Assembly (NCBI RefSeq): GCF_031755915.1
Contig: NC_083387.1
Coordinates: 6,888,501 to 6,952,500, forward strand
Length of the DNA: 64,000 nt
Source: Ziziphus jujuba
Lineage: Eukaryota > Streptophyta > Magnoliopsida > Rosales > Rhamnaceae
Reading direction: 5' to 3'
Positions 1 through 12,872 of this stretch are shown here, piece after piece; within the stretch, counting starts at the first letter, position 1; each line of letters starts with the position of its first letter. The notes under the pieces were generated by a model. It was not told where the DNA came from and made no database searches. It was given only the letters and a program-made list of their open reading frames with translations. The translations under genes were made by a program, and so were the position numbers.

Positions 1-731
1 CAAATATGAAATTTAATTTTTTCATTATGAATTTAGGAGTCACTACATATATAGCACCTTCACAAAAATATTTAGTGATAAATTTTGTAGCTTTTAGTGA
101 CAAGAATTTTTATTAAATAAATTTTTATACCAAAATCTTTTGGTCTGCATTTTTTTTTTTTTTGTGAGGATTTTTACATTTATGCCTAACAATATGTCAA
201 AAAATTACAAATTTAAGCCATCATGTTGAAGTGATTACGTGAATTTTCAATTTTGCATGCATGTTTTTTACAACTTAGTTAACATCTCGTTGCTTTTCAC
301 ATTAATCTTGTTAGTCTTTAACTAAGTAAATTAATTCATGTTAAAAGCTTCTTTACCTGGTCAATTGAATTAAACTGTATCCTTACCTTCATTTTTGGCA
401 GAGCGAAACAACCTGATCAGCTTAACGTTTCTCCAACTTTTTCATGGTTGAGAGCTGATTCATCGGAGACACTGTTATCGTACATATCGTCCTCACACAA
501 CCATTTCCATGCAGTACTCTATCTCCTCCTTTATACCTCTCTCACTTCTTCACTGCTTCCATTTTCTCTTAGGGGACTGAACAAGCTGAACTAAAGTGAG
601 AGGTAGGTAGTACAAGCTTTCGCTCTCAACTCTCAGGTATATACGCCCTTCCATATGTTTTGACATCTTATATAAAATGTATAACGTGTCTTACATACAT
701 ATAAATCCTCCTAAATACCAATTTTTCCATG
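1..731. other. Left flank, possible short minus-strand coding exon
   Basis: No recognised gene. On the minus strand, from about 520 down to a TGA near 415, a frame reads like protein, with a Trp-rich start (AWKWLCEDD) and an acidic tail ending VGETLS. It could be the last exon of a gene whose upstream part is cut off by the CACTA element at 732. I do not recognise the protein and no acceptor is certain. The rest is AT-rich, with a possible donor-like CAGGTATAT near 636 on the plus strand. Confidence 0.25.
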
Positions 732-799
732 CACTACGTGAAAAAATTGATCTAGCGACACTCACTTAGTGACACTATGAAATAAACTCATCTGAAAAA

Positions 800-1740
800 A
801 CAAAACCGAGACTCTGATGTTAATGCGTCAGTAAAAATTCAAAAAATATATGATGCACTATATAAATTGTGTGTCGCCTGTTTTCTCCTCCCCTTTTTTT
901 TTGTTCTTTTAATTAATTTAATTTTAATTCAACAACAAATAACCCATAAAAATATTAGAGCAACATAACTGAGCTTTTTTTTTTTTGTGTTATATCTGTA
1001 ACAGACGACGCACCAATAAGATTGTGTGCCGCTTGTTCTCTCTTCACTTTTTTTTCTTAGATCTTTTAATCAATCTAATTTTATTTCAATAATAAATAAC
1101 CAGGAAAAATATGAGTGCACCAAAACTGAGTTGTTTTATATATATATATATATTGAATAGGCGAGCACCAATAAGATTGTGCGTCACCTGTTCTCTCCAA
1201 TTTTTTTTTTTTAGATCTTTTAATCAATCTAATTTTATTTCAATAATAAATAACCAGTAAAAATATTAGTGCGCCAAAATTATGCTTTTTTTTTTTTTAT
1301 ATATATATAGTCAACAGGCGATGCACTATTTAGATTGTGCGTTGCCTGTTCTCTCCTCACCTTTTTTTTTTTAGTTCTTTTAATAAATCTAATTTTATTT
1401 CAATAACAAATAAGCAGTAAAAATATCAAAGCGCCAAAACTGAGCCTTTTTTTTTTATATAGTTAACAGGCGATGCACTACTTAGATTGTGCATCGCCTG
1501 TTCTCTTTTTAAGTTTTTTAGTTCTTTTTATTATATAGTTAACAGGTGACGCACTATTTAGTATTTAGGTCGCCTGTTATCTCCTCACCTTTTTTTTTTT
1601 TTAATTCTTTGAATAAATCTAATTTTATTTCAACAACAAATAACCAGTAAAAATATTAGAGTGCTAAAACTGAGCTTTTTTTTTTTTTTTATATAGTTAA
1701 CAGGAGACGCACCATTCTTCAACAAATGTGTGGGTTTTTT
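800..1740 (+). repeat. CACTA internal tandem array 1 (left copy)
   Basis: About five imperfect units of roughly 150-230 bp. Each contains an inverted-repeat core (AACAGGCGATGCAC ... GTGCGTCGCCTGTT), a T-run, and a directional spacer with TCTAATTTTATTTCAA and AAATAACCAGTAAAAATATT, then AACTGAGC and another T/TA-run. Spacers occur near 915, 1075, 1225, 1385 and 1615, all reading on the plus strand. The core can fold into a hairpin. Confidence 0.8.
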
Positions 1741-2905
1741 TTTTTTTTTTCAATTTCTTTGTTTAAACATTTAAAAACCCATAAAAAAAATAAAATCAAA
1801 ATAGGATCATGACAAGAATTGAACCCAAAACCTCTTACACTCTCAAGAAATCACCACACCACCAAGCCAAATGATTTGTATATACTAATACAACAAAAAC
1901 GATCTAATATAGTGTTAGGCAACGCATTATTTAAAGAATACGTCACCAAATAGATGAACGCATTCTTCAACAAATGCGTCGCCTTTTCTTCTTTTTTTCC
2001 AATTTTCTTGTTTAAACATTTAGAAATCCATAAAATAAAATAAAATCAAAATAGAGACATAAGAAGAATTGAACCCAAGACCTTCTACACTCTCAAAAAA
2101 TCACTACACCACCAGGCCAAATAACTTGTATGTATTAATACAACAAAACTAGCTAATATAGTGTTAGGCGATGCATTATTTAAAGAATGCGTCGCTAAAT
2201 AGATGAAGTCGCCTTTTCTTTTTCTTTTTTTCAAATTTTTTGTTTAAACATTTAGAAACCCATAAAAAAAATAAAATCAAAATAGGGTCATGAAAAGAAT
2301 TGAACCCAAGACCTCCTACACTCTCAAGAAATCACCATACCACTAAGCCAAATGTCTTGTATGTACTAATACAACAAAAACTAGTTAATATGCATTCTTC
2401 AACAAATGTGTCGCCTTTTCTTTTTTTCTTTTTTTTCAATTTTGTTGTTTAAACATTTAGAAAAAAAAATAAAATCAAAATAGGACAATAACAAGAATTG
2501 AACCCAGGACCTCCTACACTCTCAAAAAATCACCACACCACCAGACCAAATCATTTGGATGTACGAATACAACAAAAATTAACTAATATAGTGTTAGGCG
2601 ATGCATTATTTAAAGAATGCATTACCAAATAGATGAACAGGCGACACATTCTTTAACAAATGCATCGCCTTTTCCTTTTTTTTCCCTCAATTTTTTTGTT
2701 TAAACATTTAGAAAAAAAATAAAATCAAAATAGGGTCATTATAAGAATTGAACCCAAGACCTCCTACACTCTCAAGAAATCACCACACCACCAGGCCAAA
2801 CCACTTGAATGTAATAATACAACAAGAACTAGCTAATATAGTTTTAGACGACAAAGTCTTTTAAGAAGGAGTCGCTAAATAGATGAAAATGTGACACATT
2901 TGTCA
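1700..2905. repeat. CACTA internal tandem array 2 with tRNA-like segments
   Basis: Five units, 200-253 bp apart, marked by AATTGAACCCA near 1817, 2067, 2297, 2498 and 2744. Each has CATTCTTCAACAAATGCGTCGCC, a T-run, TGTTTAAACATTTAGAAA, then a block that on the minus strand reads like a tRNA: a TGGTGGTGTGGT A-box-like stretch and a GGTTCAATTC B-box-like stretch about 35 nt later. No CCA end or clean acceptor stem was seen, so these are tRNA-like or SINE-like rather than tRNA genes. This array is absent from the second CACTA copy. Confidence 0.7.
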
Positions 2906-4367
2906 ACAACTGCGTCGCCGTTTCACCCAACCAATTTTTAACTTTTTTTTTTTCAATTTGAAAGTTGTTTTTAGTAATTTTTTAATTTTGCAAATATGCT
3001 TCTTTTTTTTTTTTTTAATTTGTAGATGACCAATCAACAAAACTAATGAAAGATTAAAAACAAAATGGAATAGGCGATGCATTTTAATGGAATTGTGTCG
3101 CCTGTTCCTTCAATTATTTTTTACTTTAAAAAAAAAAAGCAATTTAATAGACTTTCAATTTATTTAAAAAAAAAAAAAAAACTATCGTTGACCATAAACA
3201 CATGAAAGTTAAGCTCATTTAACATACTTATGTAGATAAATTGATCAATAAATGGTTGTTGAATTAGAATTCTATATTCGGTACCCTATCTCAAATTAGG
3301 TCTTGAGATATTTTGTATCTCGTCTATACACATATATATATATAACTGAAAAGAGCATTGACAAAACTATTTTCTATTTTTAGATCAATGGAATTTATGT
3401 TCATTGGATTGCTACATGAATATATTTGTAGATGAACTATTAAAAAATTATTTAAAGATTATAAAGAAAATATAAAAAATGAAATAGGCGACGCTTTTCG
3501 ACCATAATACGTCCCTTGATCCCAAAATTCAAGAACAGGCGACCCTTCTTGAAGAGAATTCGTAGCCTGTTCTCTCAATTAAAAAAAAAAACAAAAATTT
3601 TGAAAGACATGCAAATTTCATAAAGAATAAAGGTGTACTTGTAAAACAGAAAAATAAACAGTAATCTTTGATATTTTGCTTCGTATTTTTAAAAAATATT
3701 TTCATTTTTTATTTGTAGATGAAAAAAAATAATCAAAGAAAAAAAAAAAGCAATTGGGAGAAAAGGGGCGTTTTTGCCATTTTTTGAAAATTTTTGGCTC
3801 GTTTTAAAATTTTTATGCACTCCTTTGAATTCATTTTTTCTTTTTTAAAACTACATTAAGTACACTACCAAATAGATATTAGATTTGGAAGCAATCTAAG
3901 AGAGACTTGAAGAGTGAGAAATTTCGGATTTCATTTTTCATTTGCCTACGTTGTCATTGGTCGGGAAACTGGATTTCTCTGTGTCACCCTCGTAATTTTC
4001 TGGGTTTCTTCTTTCTTTGTCTCTATCGTTTAGATAAGTTTCTTTTTTCTTGACATGAGGTGGGTTGTTTTTTTTTTTTTCTTTCATTTTAACTGCAGGT
4101 TAGGTTTGTTGGGTTTTATTAATCTTGGTTTTGTAGAAATTTTGTTTTTGATATTGCTTGACATTGTTTTGCTAAGTTCAACAAGTATTTTATGTTGAAG
4201 ATCAACTTGATTCAAGATGGTCTATTATTTTAACTTCACCACAACATCGTACTTTTGTTGAAGAAGATGTTATTGAAGATACTACAATGGCTCACAATCC
4301 ATTTATCATATAGTTGCTAAGTATCGATGAAAATAATAATGAGGATGAATGTGAGAGTGACTATGTT

Positions 4368-7300
4368 TGTTAGGACCCGTCTAAAATTCCTCACCGGAAC
4401 CTTAGACAAGCCCTGATCCCAGGGAAACCCTACCAGACCTTCCAATGGAAAATCCGGCAGAACCTCCCCTAAGGGTTGGACTTACCACAAATTTTCTGTA
4501 CTGAAAATACACTTCTATATACATCACCTTATTCCTCCCACATTACTACAATTTGTTTCCACAAATTTACAGCACTCCAAAATAATAATAGGGAATTAAT
4601 ACAGTATTTAATAAAATGTGTCCAATACAGTATACAGAGCATTATACAAATAAATATGAAATTAATACAATGTCAGATAAAGAAGCAATACAAGATGAAA
4701 AGAAAAAAGGAAGGAAATGCTTCTTGGACTTTCGGCAATGAACTGAGACGTCGGGCTCGCCTCGGACAAACGTCTACCAATCCTTGTACTTAGAGGAACG
4801 AAATTTAGAAAATATGAGATGCTAATCATCTCAGTGAGTGACCCTATCTACTGTATAATTATAATAGTAACGATAATTATAGCACATTTGATTAATTAAG
4901 AACAAATAAGTAAATAAATAATAATTAATTGAAAATAATATTTTCTCTCAAAAACCCTCACCATTCACTCCGTTGGAAAGGATCCCCTTTTAAAATATTT
5001 TCGCAAAACTCAATCTTTTATGCCCCAAAAATCAAGGAATAATTAATTTAATAAATAATTAAATAATCCAAATACGAATAAAATGTAATGAAATATAATA
5101 AAATAAATTTAGAATACTTGCATGAAAGAAATCAAAATAAACAGTGTCAAAAATATAATTTAAATAATTACAAGCAATCATATAAAATAAGTGGTAGAAA
5201 AATACTATAATATTCATTTTGAAATATTCAACCAATCTATATAATATTTTTATGGCAAGATGCATTTTAAAAATATTAATTTAAAATAAGTGACATAAAA
5301 TATAAATAAATACATTTTAGAAAATACTAATTGGAAATAGGTGATAAAACAAATTAAATACATTTAATTTAAATGTTGCTTTAAAACATCTTGATTTGAA
5401 ATTCGTATCGAGAAAATAACTTGACTCACCACACTATATACTAATGATGTCCTATAATACCCAGCGTCCCGAGCACCATTTGGCGGGAGATTAAAGAGAG
5501 AAACTTGCATACGGTCGCTTCGGTGTCTCGACAGCGCCGCTGCTTAAACTGTCAACCTCGGCCATGGAGGGGGGCGGCTTATGTGCACTATATAAAACTT
5601 GCCTGCCCTCGGTCCGATGGCAACTCACGGGAGACATTATAACTTGCGCGCTCATCCACATATACAGTACAGAACACCAATATTGTATGAGTACGTCTAA
5701 AACAATTAACCAAATTTATTATTAAAATACACAATTTTTTCCAAAATTTTCCGTGGAAATTATACCATTTTTAAAACTCACATTCCCACATTTTTCTTTA
5801 ATATTTCCAGCATAAATCCACCGATAATAATATACAATTAATTTTTTTCCAAATCATAAAATCAATCAAATAATATTTCAAGGGCATAATTATATAATTT
5901 GAAACCACCAAACTTAAACCAATATTTTTCTTGAAATATTTAAAATCAAATCATACCAAAAATAATATTAAAACCACATGAATTTCATATATAATTTAAT
6001 TCCACAAATCCTCAATACCATAAAATAATTTCCACAATGCATAAATTTATATAAATGCATTTTTTATTAATCAAGATAAATTCACAAATAAATTCCGTAA
6101 TAAATCAAATAATATTACTTTTACAATTTCTTTAAATATCAAATTGTCATAAAATCTAGATTTCCATAATTGATCAAAAATCATATATTTCAATTTATTC
6201 AAACCTGGGCATCAAAATTTAATTCAGAATTTATCTAAAAACTAACATAAAATAAAAACATTCAAATATTAAAATATCACAATATAATTAATTTGACTCC
6301 CAAAATTAATTTTGAAGGTGGGTCACTCACCTCGAGCATGCAATTAACCCAAGATCTTCCATAGGATCAATTTCACGACGCACACGTGCTCCTAGAACAA
6401 CAATATTACACAACTCAAATAAATTAAAACAAACGTTAACCAAAATTTATGAGTAATATACCAAATTGAAGCTTGTGAAACAAGAACTACAAATCTGGTC
6501 TTACTTCCCGGAGATCGAACCCGAGGTGGCTGGAATCTCGCCAGAAAGCTTTCAGATTTTAGGCCTTCGATTCTCACAATCCGTTAAGAATTGAGGAAAG
6601 TGGACACTAGATTTGGGTTCAGAGGGTCGAAATTAGTAGGAAAGGATGGACGGTGCAACTGGAAACTCGCCGGAAAGTCGATTTCCAGATGAGCTGCCGT
6701 GGTTACGGGAATCCACCACTGTCAGTGGCACGTCCGGTGGCCACTGGCCGTGATTTTTGATGAGAAGGTAGATCGGGGAATGGGTGACTCAACGGGACCG
6801 ACAGTGAGGCAAACGAAGGTCGGAATGCAGAGAAATCTGGGTTTGAAGTAATCGGCACCGCTGCTGGAAAAAGTCTCTATCCGGGTGTTTCGGCGGTCGA
6901 TTGGCCGTGATTTTTGGCTGGCCGGCCAGTTTTTAGGTGGGCTTCAAGGTGGGGTGGTGCATGTACAGAAAGGATGGTCGGAAAATGGCTAAGCGGCGGT
7001 TGGTCGATTGGGTCTCTCTTTCTAGCTCTCTCTCTCTCTCCTCCCTTTTTTCTCTTTCCTTCGCCGGGTCACGTGTTTTGGCCAAAATAAAAACCACCCG
7101 TGGGTGACACTGTTCACTCACGGGATTGGTTGAAAACACGACACGTGGCATACACTGTTCACTCAAGTCAAAATATATTAAAATATTATGGTATTTGAAA
7201 AAATTTGCATGTCCATAACTTTCAAACCACAAGTCCAATTTAAGCGTACCGCTAGTCTATGAACTCGTATCGACGAGTACTTCACAACCATACATGAGTC

Positions 7301-7585
7301 AAAGCTCAACTTTGCATGAACAAAAAGTCAATTCGGGCACCCCTTGGACAGTTTGGACCTCAACTTGTTTTGCTCATAACTTTCAAACCGTAGCTCCGTT
7401 TTTTATGTGCTATTAGTCTATGAACTCATAAAAATGTGTACTTTTTAACGGTACCTCGGTCAATGTGCAATTCCATCAGGAGTAAAAAGTCAACATTTGA
7501 CCCCTTCCCGGCAACGACGGTCAAACCCGGTCAACCTTGGTCAAATTTTAAAAAGTTTTGGTGTACTTTGGGACGGGGTGTTACA
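4368..7585. mobile_element. Solo LTR nested in left CACTA
   Basis: It begins TGTTAGGACCCG and ends GGGGTGTTACA, i.e. TG...CA, and is flanked by the exact 5-bp direct repeat ATGTT (4363-4367 and 7586-7590). There is no protein-coding retroelement domain, PBS or polypurine tract inside, so a solo LTR left by LTR-LTR recombination is the simplest reading; 3218 bp is long but within what plant Gypsy LTRs reach. The second CACTA copy has an uninterrupted version of the site near 58985-59000 (complement strand), which confirms the insertion. Confidence 0.8.
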
Positions 7586-8039
7586 ATGTTTGTAATGACT
7601 ATGAAGGGAGAAATGTGCCTCGTCAAATCTTAAGAACAATGGTAATATTCTTTAAATTTTAATTTTTTAAATTACAAATTTAATAATGATTAATATTTTA
7701 TTTATTTTGCATAAATATTAATAACTTTTTTTAATTTTTCCATATGCAGTATTGAGGATGTAATATCGTCAACAAGAGAACATCAACTTTCATCTCAATG
7801 AGTATGCATTCATGGAAATTTAATTAATATTAAATTTGTTATGAAAAATACAATAGCTTACAAATTATGTAAAAATATATCAATGAGATGATATTTAATT
7901 TATTTGATAATTAATTTGTTATGAAAAAATATTTATTTAAAATTTTTGTATTCTATTTATTTTGGATGAAGCTAGTTTTCATTTTTTTGTATTTTAATTA
8001 TTTTTATATTTTTACTATTTTAATCACTTTTCACAAAAT

Positions 8040-8451
8040 TTAAAAAAAAAAAAGAAAAGAAAAGAAGGGGCGATGTATTAACAAATAATGTATCGCTAAA
8101 TAGGCGACTTTATTAATGCATCACTAAATAGGCGACTCTATTAATGCGTCGCTAAATAGACGAATTTTCTAATGTATTGCTAAATAGTCAACTCTATTAA
8201 TGCGTCGCTAAATAGACGATTTTATTAATTCATCGTTAAATAGGCGACTCTATCAATGCGTCGACTCTATTAATGTATCACTAAAAGTCAATATGTATCG
8301 CTAAAAACTCAATGATAGATGACTCTCATATTGCGTCGCTTGTTATCTTATGGATTTAATGACAGGACATTTGGCGATGCCGTGCAATACGTCATTATTT
8401 ATTTTGTACGAAGTATTTATTGCGTCATTTATCAATGCGATTCTAGTAGTG
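8040..8451. repeat. CACTA subterminal repeats (left copy, 3' end)
   Basis: More than ten short copies of a TAGGCGACTCTATTAATGCG-type motif and its GTCGCTAAATAG variants are packed into about 300 bp next to the terminus. They match, in inverse orientation, the cluster at 57960-58360 of the second element. Dense short subterminal repeats are a hallmark of CACTA elements and are the expected transposase-binding region. Confidence 0.75.
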
Positions 8452-10354
8452 ATGACAATTATTATACTACAAATTTTTTGATGGAGTAGGAATCAAATCG
8501 GTGGTTTAGTCATATGAATACAAGTTGGCATATCTTTCTGAATAAAATTTTTAATTGCACACTAGAAACCTTGACCTGGTGATATATATTCAAATCAGAT
8601 CCGTGTGGGTTGCCAGGAGTACTTGATTTGCAATCCCGTTTGAGTGCTTTCCGGGGAGCTGCAATTTTTTTGGTAATGAACACCTTAAAAATGATGAAAG
8701 AGAAACATTATCGTGCTTGTTCGAGGGCAATTTTCTCAAATGAACTAGATGAAAGAGAAATGATGAAAGCAAGAAAAAAGATTAGTTTTATTATTTTTTA
8801 AAGTTTTTGAGTCAACCAATGTCACCATCCTACATGATGGAAATCTTGGGGAATCTATATATTGTCTTTTACAAGGATTGCATTGCAACTTGAGGAGAGA
8901 GACCCCGCTTTAAACACTGTTTATTTAATTGGAAATAATTGTCTATCCCTCATTCTAAAGAACTATTTGTCACTAGTTTTGTTTTTTAATTTTCTTTTTT
9001 TTTAACATGCACGCATGTTACACAATAGTGGCTTTGTCCCAAAAAAAAAAAAAAAAAAAAAGTTATGCATGAGTGCAATTAATTGCTCCATTAACATCGG
9101 AAGAAAAAAAAATTGCTCCATTAATATCGAACAATATTTGGCAATGAAACAAACAAAATACTGACAGAAAAATATAATTATTGACTTGAAAAATACAAGT
9201 CAATTACTTATCCTTATATTTCCTTCTATTAGTCAACGTTTAAGGACACGCTTAACCCGTTTTAAAATTTTTAATTAATACAATGTGTAAAAATTTTGCT
9301 TTAAAATATGTGTATGCCCTCCTTATTAAAGGCATGCCTGATCATATTATATGTAGCCCATCGCATAGGATTTAAATCTTCTATCCCTAACTTCTTACCA
9401 TTTTTCCTTTCTCTCCAATAAAAATTTGACATGTCACTAAAATATTTCTTGAAAAAAAATGGAAAAAAAAATGGAAGTTACTTTTGATTATGTTTTCTCT
9501 TTTGATTCTAAAATGCTCTTGTATAACTTTGCGATTGGCATATTTTCTTCGTTGCTTGAATCAAAGATAATCTTAGCATGAAGATTTTGATATACACACA
9601 AGAGCCACCACAATTGGAAGTTTTTGAATATCAAATTCCGTCAAAGAATTTGGAAGTTACTCGCTAGCCATTAGTAATTAATCCTATTGCTGGCTTGATA
9701 CCTACGCCACACCCTTGTTTTCTCTGAATAGCCCCTTTTTAATTTATTGTTCTTTTTATTAAAGTTGGAGTTAGAATTTGCAACTTGCAAGATCCTTCCA
9801 CCGGTAAGTACATGGTGAAGGCTTAACTTAAAAGAGACTCCTAATTTTCGAGCAATTGCAACAATATTTCTGGGAAACTCTCAACCCACAAATCGATAAT
9901 TAGTACGTACTCTGTAGTTCATATCACTGTTTCTTGCCCTCAATTGAAGCATGTCGAAGTCTCAACACCATAAAAGCTTACTCATGAAATTTACGAAAAT
10001 CCAGACCCAGCCACCTAGCAAATAAATTCCACCTTTAAACTATTTTCGGATAAGAGGAATTATAGGGATATGGCCGTCTGACTTTAAAAGGTATAAAGAG
10101 ATGGAGTGTGATAGGGTTTGAAATAAAAATAGGCAAGAAGATGGATGAAATTAAGGGCAAAATCTGAGAATTAATTTTAAATGACATGCCATTGATCTAT
10201 TGGTTGGATAGGGTTGGGACATCAAAAATGAGACAAAGGATCCCCGTTTCCATTTGATATATTCGATTTTCATACGTGGTTAAACCATATATCCCCGTGG
10301 ATTACATATAATGTAATTGGTTAACTCACATGTAATGTGCAATGTGATTGGACA

Positions 10355-10800
10355 CTGTTAGAGAAAAATATAAATGAAATGAAAGCTCATATTCCATCAG
10401 CTTAAGCTTTTGGGATCAGTGGTAATTCAATTTGGTGTCAGAGCCCCAGATCCAAAAGGTCCTGTGTCCAAAACTCAACAACTCTGTCCAAAAAAAATTA
10501 AAAACACATGTAAAGACCCAAGAAGCCCAAAAAAAGGTGGACCTACATGTGAAGGGGAGTATTATAGAAAAATACAAATAAAATAAAAACCCATATCCCA
10601 TCAATGGTAATTCAACTGGCACATTCTTGATATTGAGCATAAACTGGCACGTTCTTGATATTGAGCACAAAAGAAGTGGACTTACATATGAAGGAGAGTG
10701 TTAGAGAAAAATATAAATGAAATGAAAATCTACATCTCATCAGCTTAAATTTTTGGAATCAATGCTAATTCAATTGGCACGTTCTTGATGTTGAGCACAT
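10355..10800 (+). repeat. Degenerate LTR-retroelement repeat, three partial copies
   Basis: The block AGAAAAATATAAATGAAATG, then CATCAGCTTAA and GGTAATTCAA, recurs at about 10360, 10565 and 10704. After the first copy comes TTTGGTGTCAGAGCC, which resembles an initiator-Met-tRNA primer-binding site just inside a 5' LTR. GGCACGTTCTTGATATTGAGC recurs near 10617, 10645 and 10776. This reads as rearranged LTR and leader remnants with no coding part left. Confidence 0.5.
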
Positions 10801-12838
10801 ACCTGTATTTTATAGCAAAATTAATATAAAATGCCTTGTATGCCTTATTGAAGGTATTGCCTAATTACATGTAACCTACTGGATACATCAAATGCTTAAA
10901 TGTAACTTAATCATATATGTAGCGGGCTATATGAATGTAACCAACCTGCACACCTTGGAAAACATGGGTTACATGTAATACGATTGCATTTTATTGTAAA
11001 ATTTTATAATGAAGATATCTAATCTCCCATTTTTATATTAAATAAGGTTGATTTATTGATAAATTCTTTACATCCATATCAAAATAAAGTGTGTCTTCGA
11101 CACACACTCCCTCTCATTTACAATTTAAAAAAAAAAAAAAAGGTCTATTTTTCTATTTTTATTTTTATTTTTTGGGATATCCGAGGTATACCCGCTGGAA
11201 GTAATAAAATCACACTTGGCATAAACGGGTATTTTCGATATATATGCTAGCTGCTCACATGAGGCACCTTATGTCTAGGCTGCAATTTTTACTTTTTTAA
11301 TTAAAAAAAATGTTTTTTTTGGTTGTTGCTGAGAAATGTCTAGGCTGCAATAGTAGTATGTAGCTTATATGGCCATGTTATCTGCAATACTATCATAAAT
11401 GAAAGTGCGTAAGACATGACTAGCGCTTTTCAGGTCACATGACAGTCTTACGAACTGGAATCTTAATAATCAAAGCTACATGATGGACACAGCCCACCCC
11501 ATTATCTATCTGACTCTCCCACAAGGTGCACTTTTCATTTGATTTTATCTTTTTTTTATTCTTTGTGTTTTGTTTTTTATCATTACAATAATAATTAAAA
11601 GGGAAGATGAGAGTTTTCAAATCCACGATTTTATGGTATGGTATGGGTGTGAAGGTCGAATCCATAAACCTCACGATGTGGTTTAAGAAGTATCAATTGA
11701 CCTAATTTCATTCACATTATATATATACATAAATATATATATATATATATAGTAAATCTTCATTACCACGTATCTATTTATTTATTTTTTTTATACAACT
11801 CATATGTAACCATAGTTATTTTGTATAATTATAAAATTTATCCATAAGATTGAATTTAATTAATATTTTTAATATAATATTTATGTACTATTTCACAAAA
11901 AAATAATATTTATATACAAGTATAAATATTTATAATATATATTTTTTTCAATTACAGACAAGTTGCTATTTTTTTTTTTAATTAACAAATTGTTTTATCT
12001 TTTTATTTTGCCTTAATTGTGTGTTTCTTGATACCATAAATTAAGAAATAATTCGCGTGTTATTTTTATTTATGTTTTGTATTTGTTAGGCCATGATTTT
12101 GAACCGGACTTGTACAATTGCTAGGTCAGTAAGAGCCTAAAGTTTTAGATATGGTTACTCTTTAATATTGCTTGAATATCCTTTTTGGTTTTTCTAGTGG
12201 AACAGAGTTAGGACACTTTAGATTATGCAGAGCGTCAAAAGTATATGTAATTGCAAATACAACAGTACTACAATAATAATTCAAGAATAAAAATATGAAA
12301 ATTCAACAGCAAAATAAATAACCCATAAATAAAAGAAAGGAACTAATATATATATTAGCATGGAAGCATGTTGAAGAAAGGTATAGGGTTACATGAAATA
12401 GAGTTTTTTTTTTTTTTATAATTGACACCAAAAGGAACATCACTAAATTAGTTTTTTCTTGTAGTTCCTTGGGTTTCACCACCTCCAATTTTTCTCTAGT
12501 CCTTTTCCTTCTCCACGTTTTCTGTTTAGTATTTCATTAACAGATTTGAACGAATCCCTTTTTTTTTTTTTTAATTTACTTGTATGGAATGATAAAAAAA
12601 AAAATAATAATAATAATAATTGAAGACCCAAAGGTCCAATTTGAAGGGTATTAAAATATATTTAGCCTTCTCTTCTTTTTTTATTTTTTTATTTTTTATT
12701 TTTAATATACTTGATTCTTTTAAGCTATCTTTTATCGGCTTCACATCACAATAATAATAATAATAATAATAATTACTGTTGTCGGCTTTTTAATTTATAT
12801 ACAGTACTGCAACATTTTTAATCTGGCACCCAATTGTA

Positions 12839-12839
<1 letters not shown>

Positions 12840-12871
<32 letters not shown>
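12840..12871 (+). repeat. Poly(G) homopolymer, 32 G
   Basis: An uninterrupted run of 32 guanines, followed by GTGGG-type sequence, in otherwise AT-rich DNA. It is visible directly in the sequence. The length may not be exact, because such runs are error-prone in sequencing and assembly. Confidence 0.85.

Positions 12872-12872
<1 letters not shown>

Larger units (their letters stand above)
732..8451. mobile_element. Non-autonomous CACTA (En/Spm) transposon, left copy
   Basis: The left end starts CACTACGTGAA at 732 and the right end finishes TTCTAGTAGTG at 8451, the inverted complement of a CACTA terminus. The 3-bp direct repeat ATG flanks it (729-731 and 8452-8454), as expected for this superfamily. 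The subterminal zone at 8060-8350 holds many short copies of a GCGTCGCTAAATAG-like motif; such repeats bind transposase in characterised En/Spm elements. No transposase ORF is present. The element is 7720 bp including a 3218-bp nested solo LTR, so about 4.5 kb alone. An acidic frame around 4325-4400, resuming after the LTR, may be a relic of an internal gene. An inverted second copy lies at 57843-62470. Confidence 0.85.

Noticed and set aside
1700..2905. Five tRNA genes
   Set aside because: A-box and B-box-like segments exist, but no acceptor stem or anticodon arm could be drawn by eye; kept as tRNA-like repeats only.
800..2905. CRISPR-like regular repeats
   Set aside because: The units are 150-250 bp, diverged, in a plant CACTA element; spacers are themselves repeated, unlike CRISPR.
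4476..4793. 105-codon ORF
   Set aside because: Lies inside the solo LTR; no similarity to any domain recognised.
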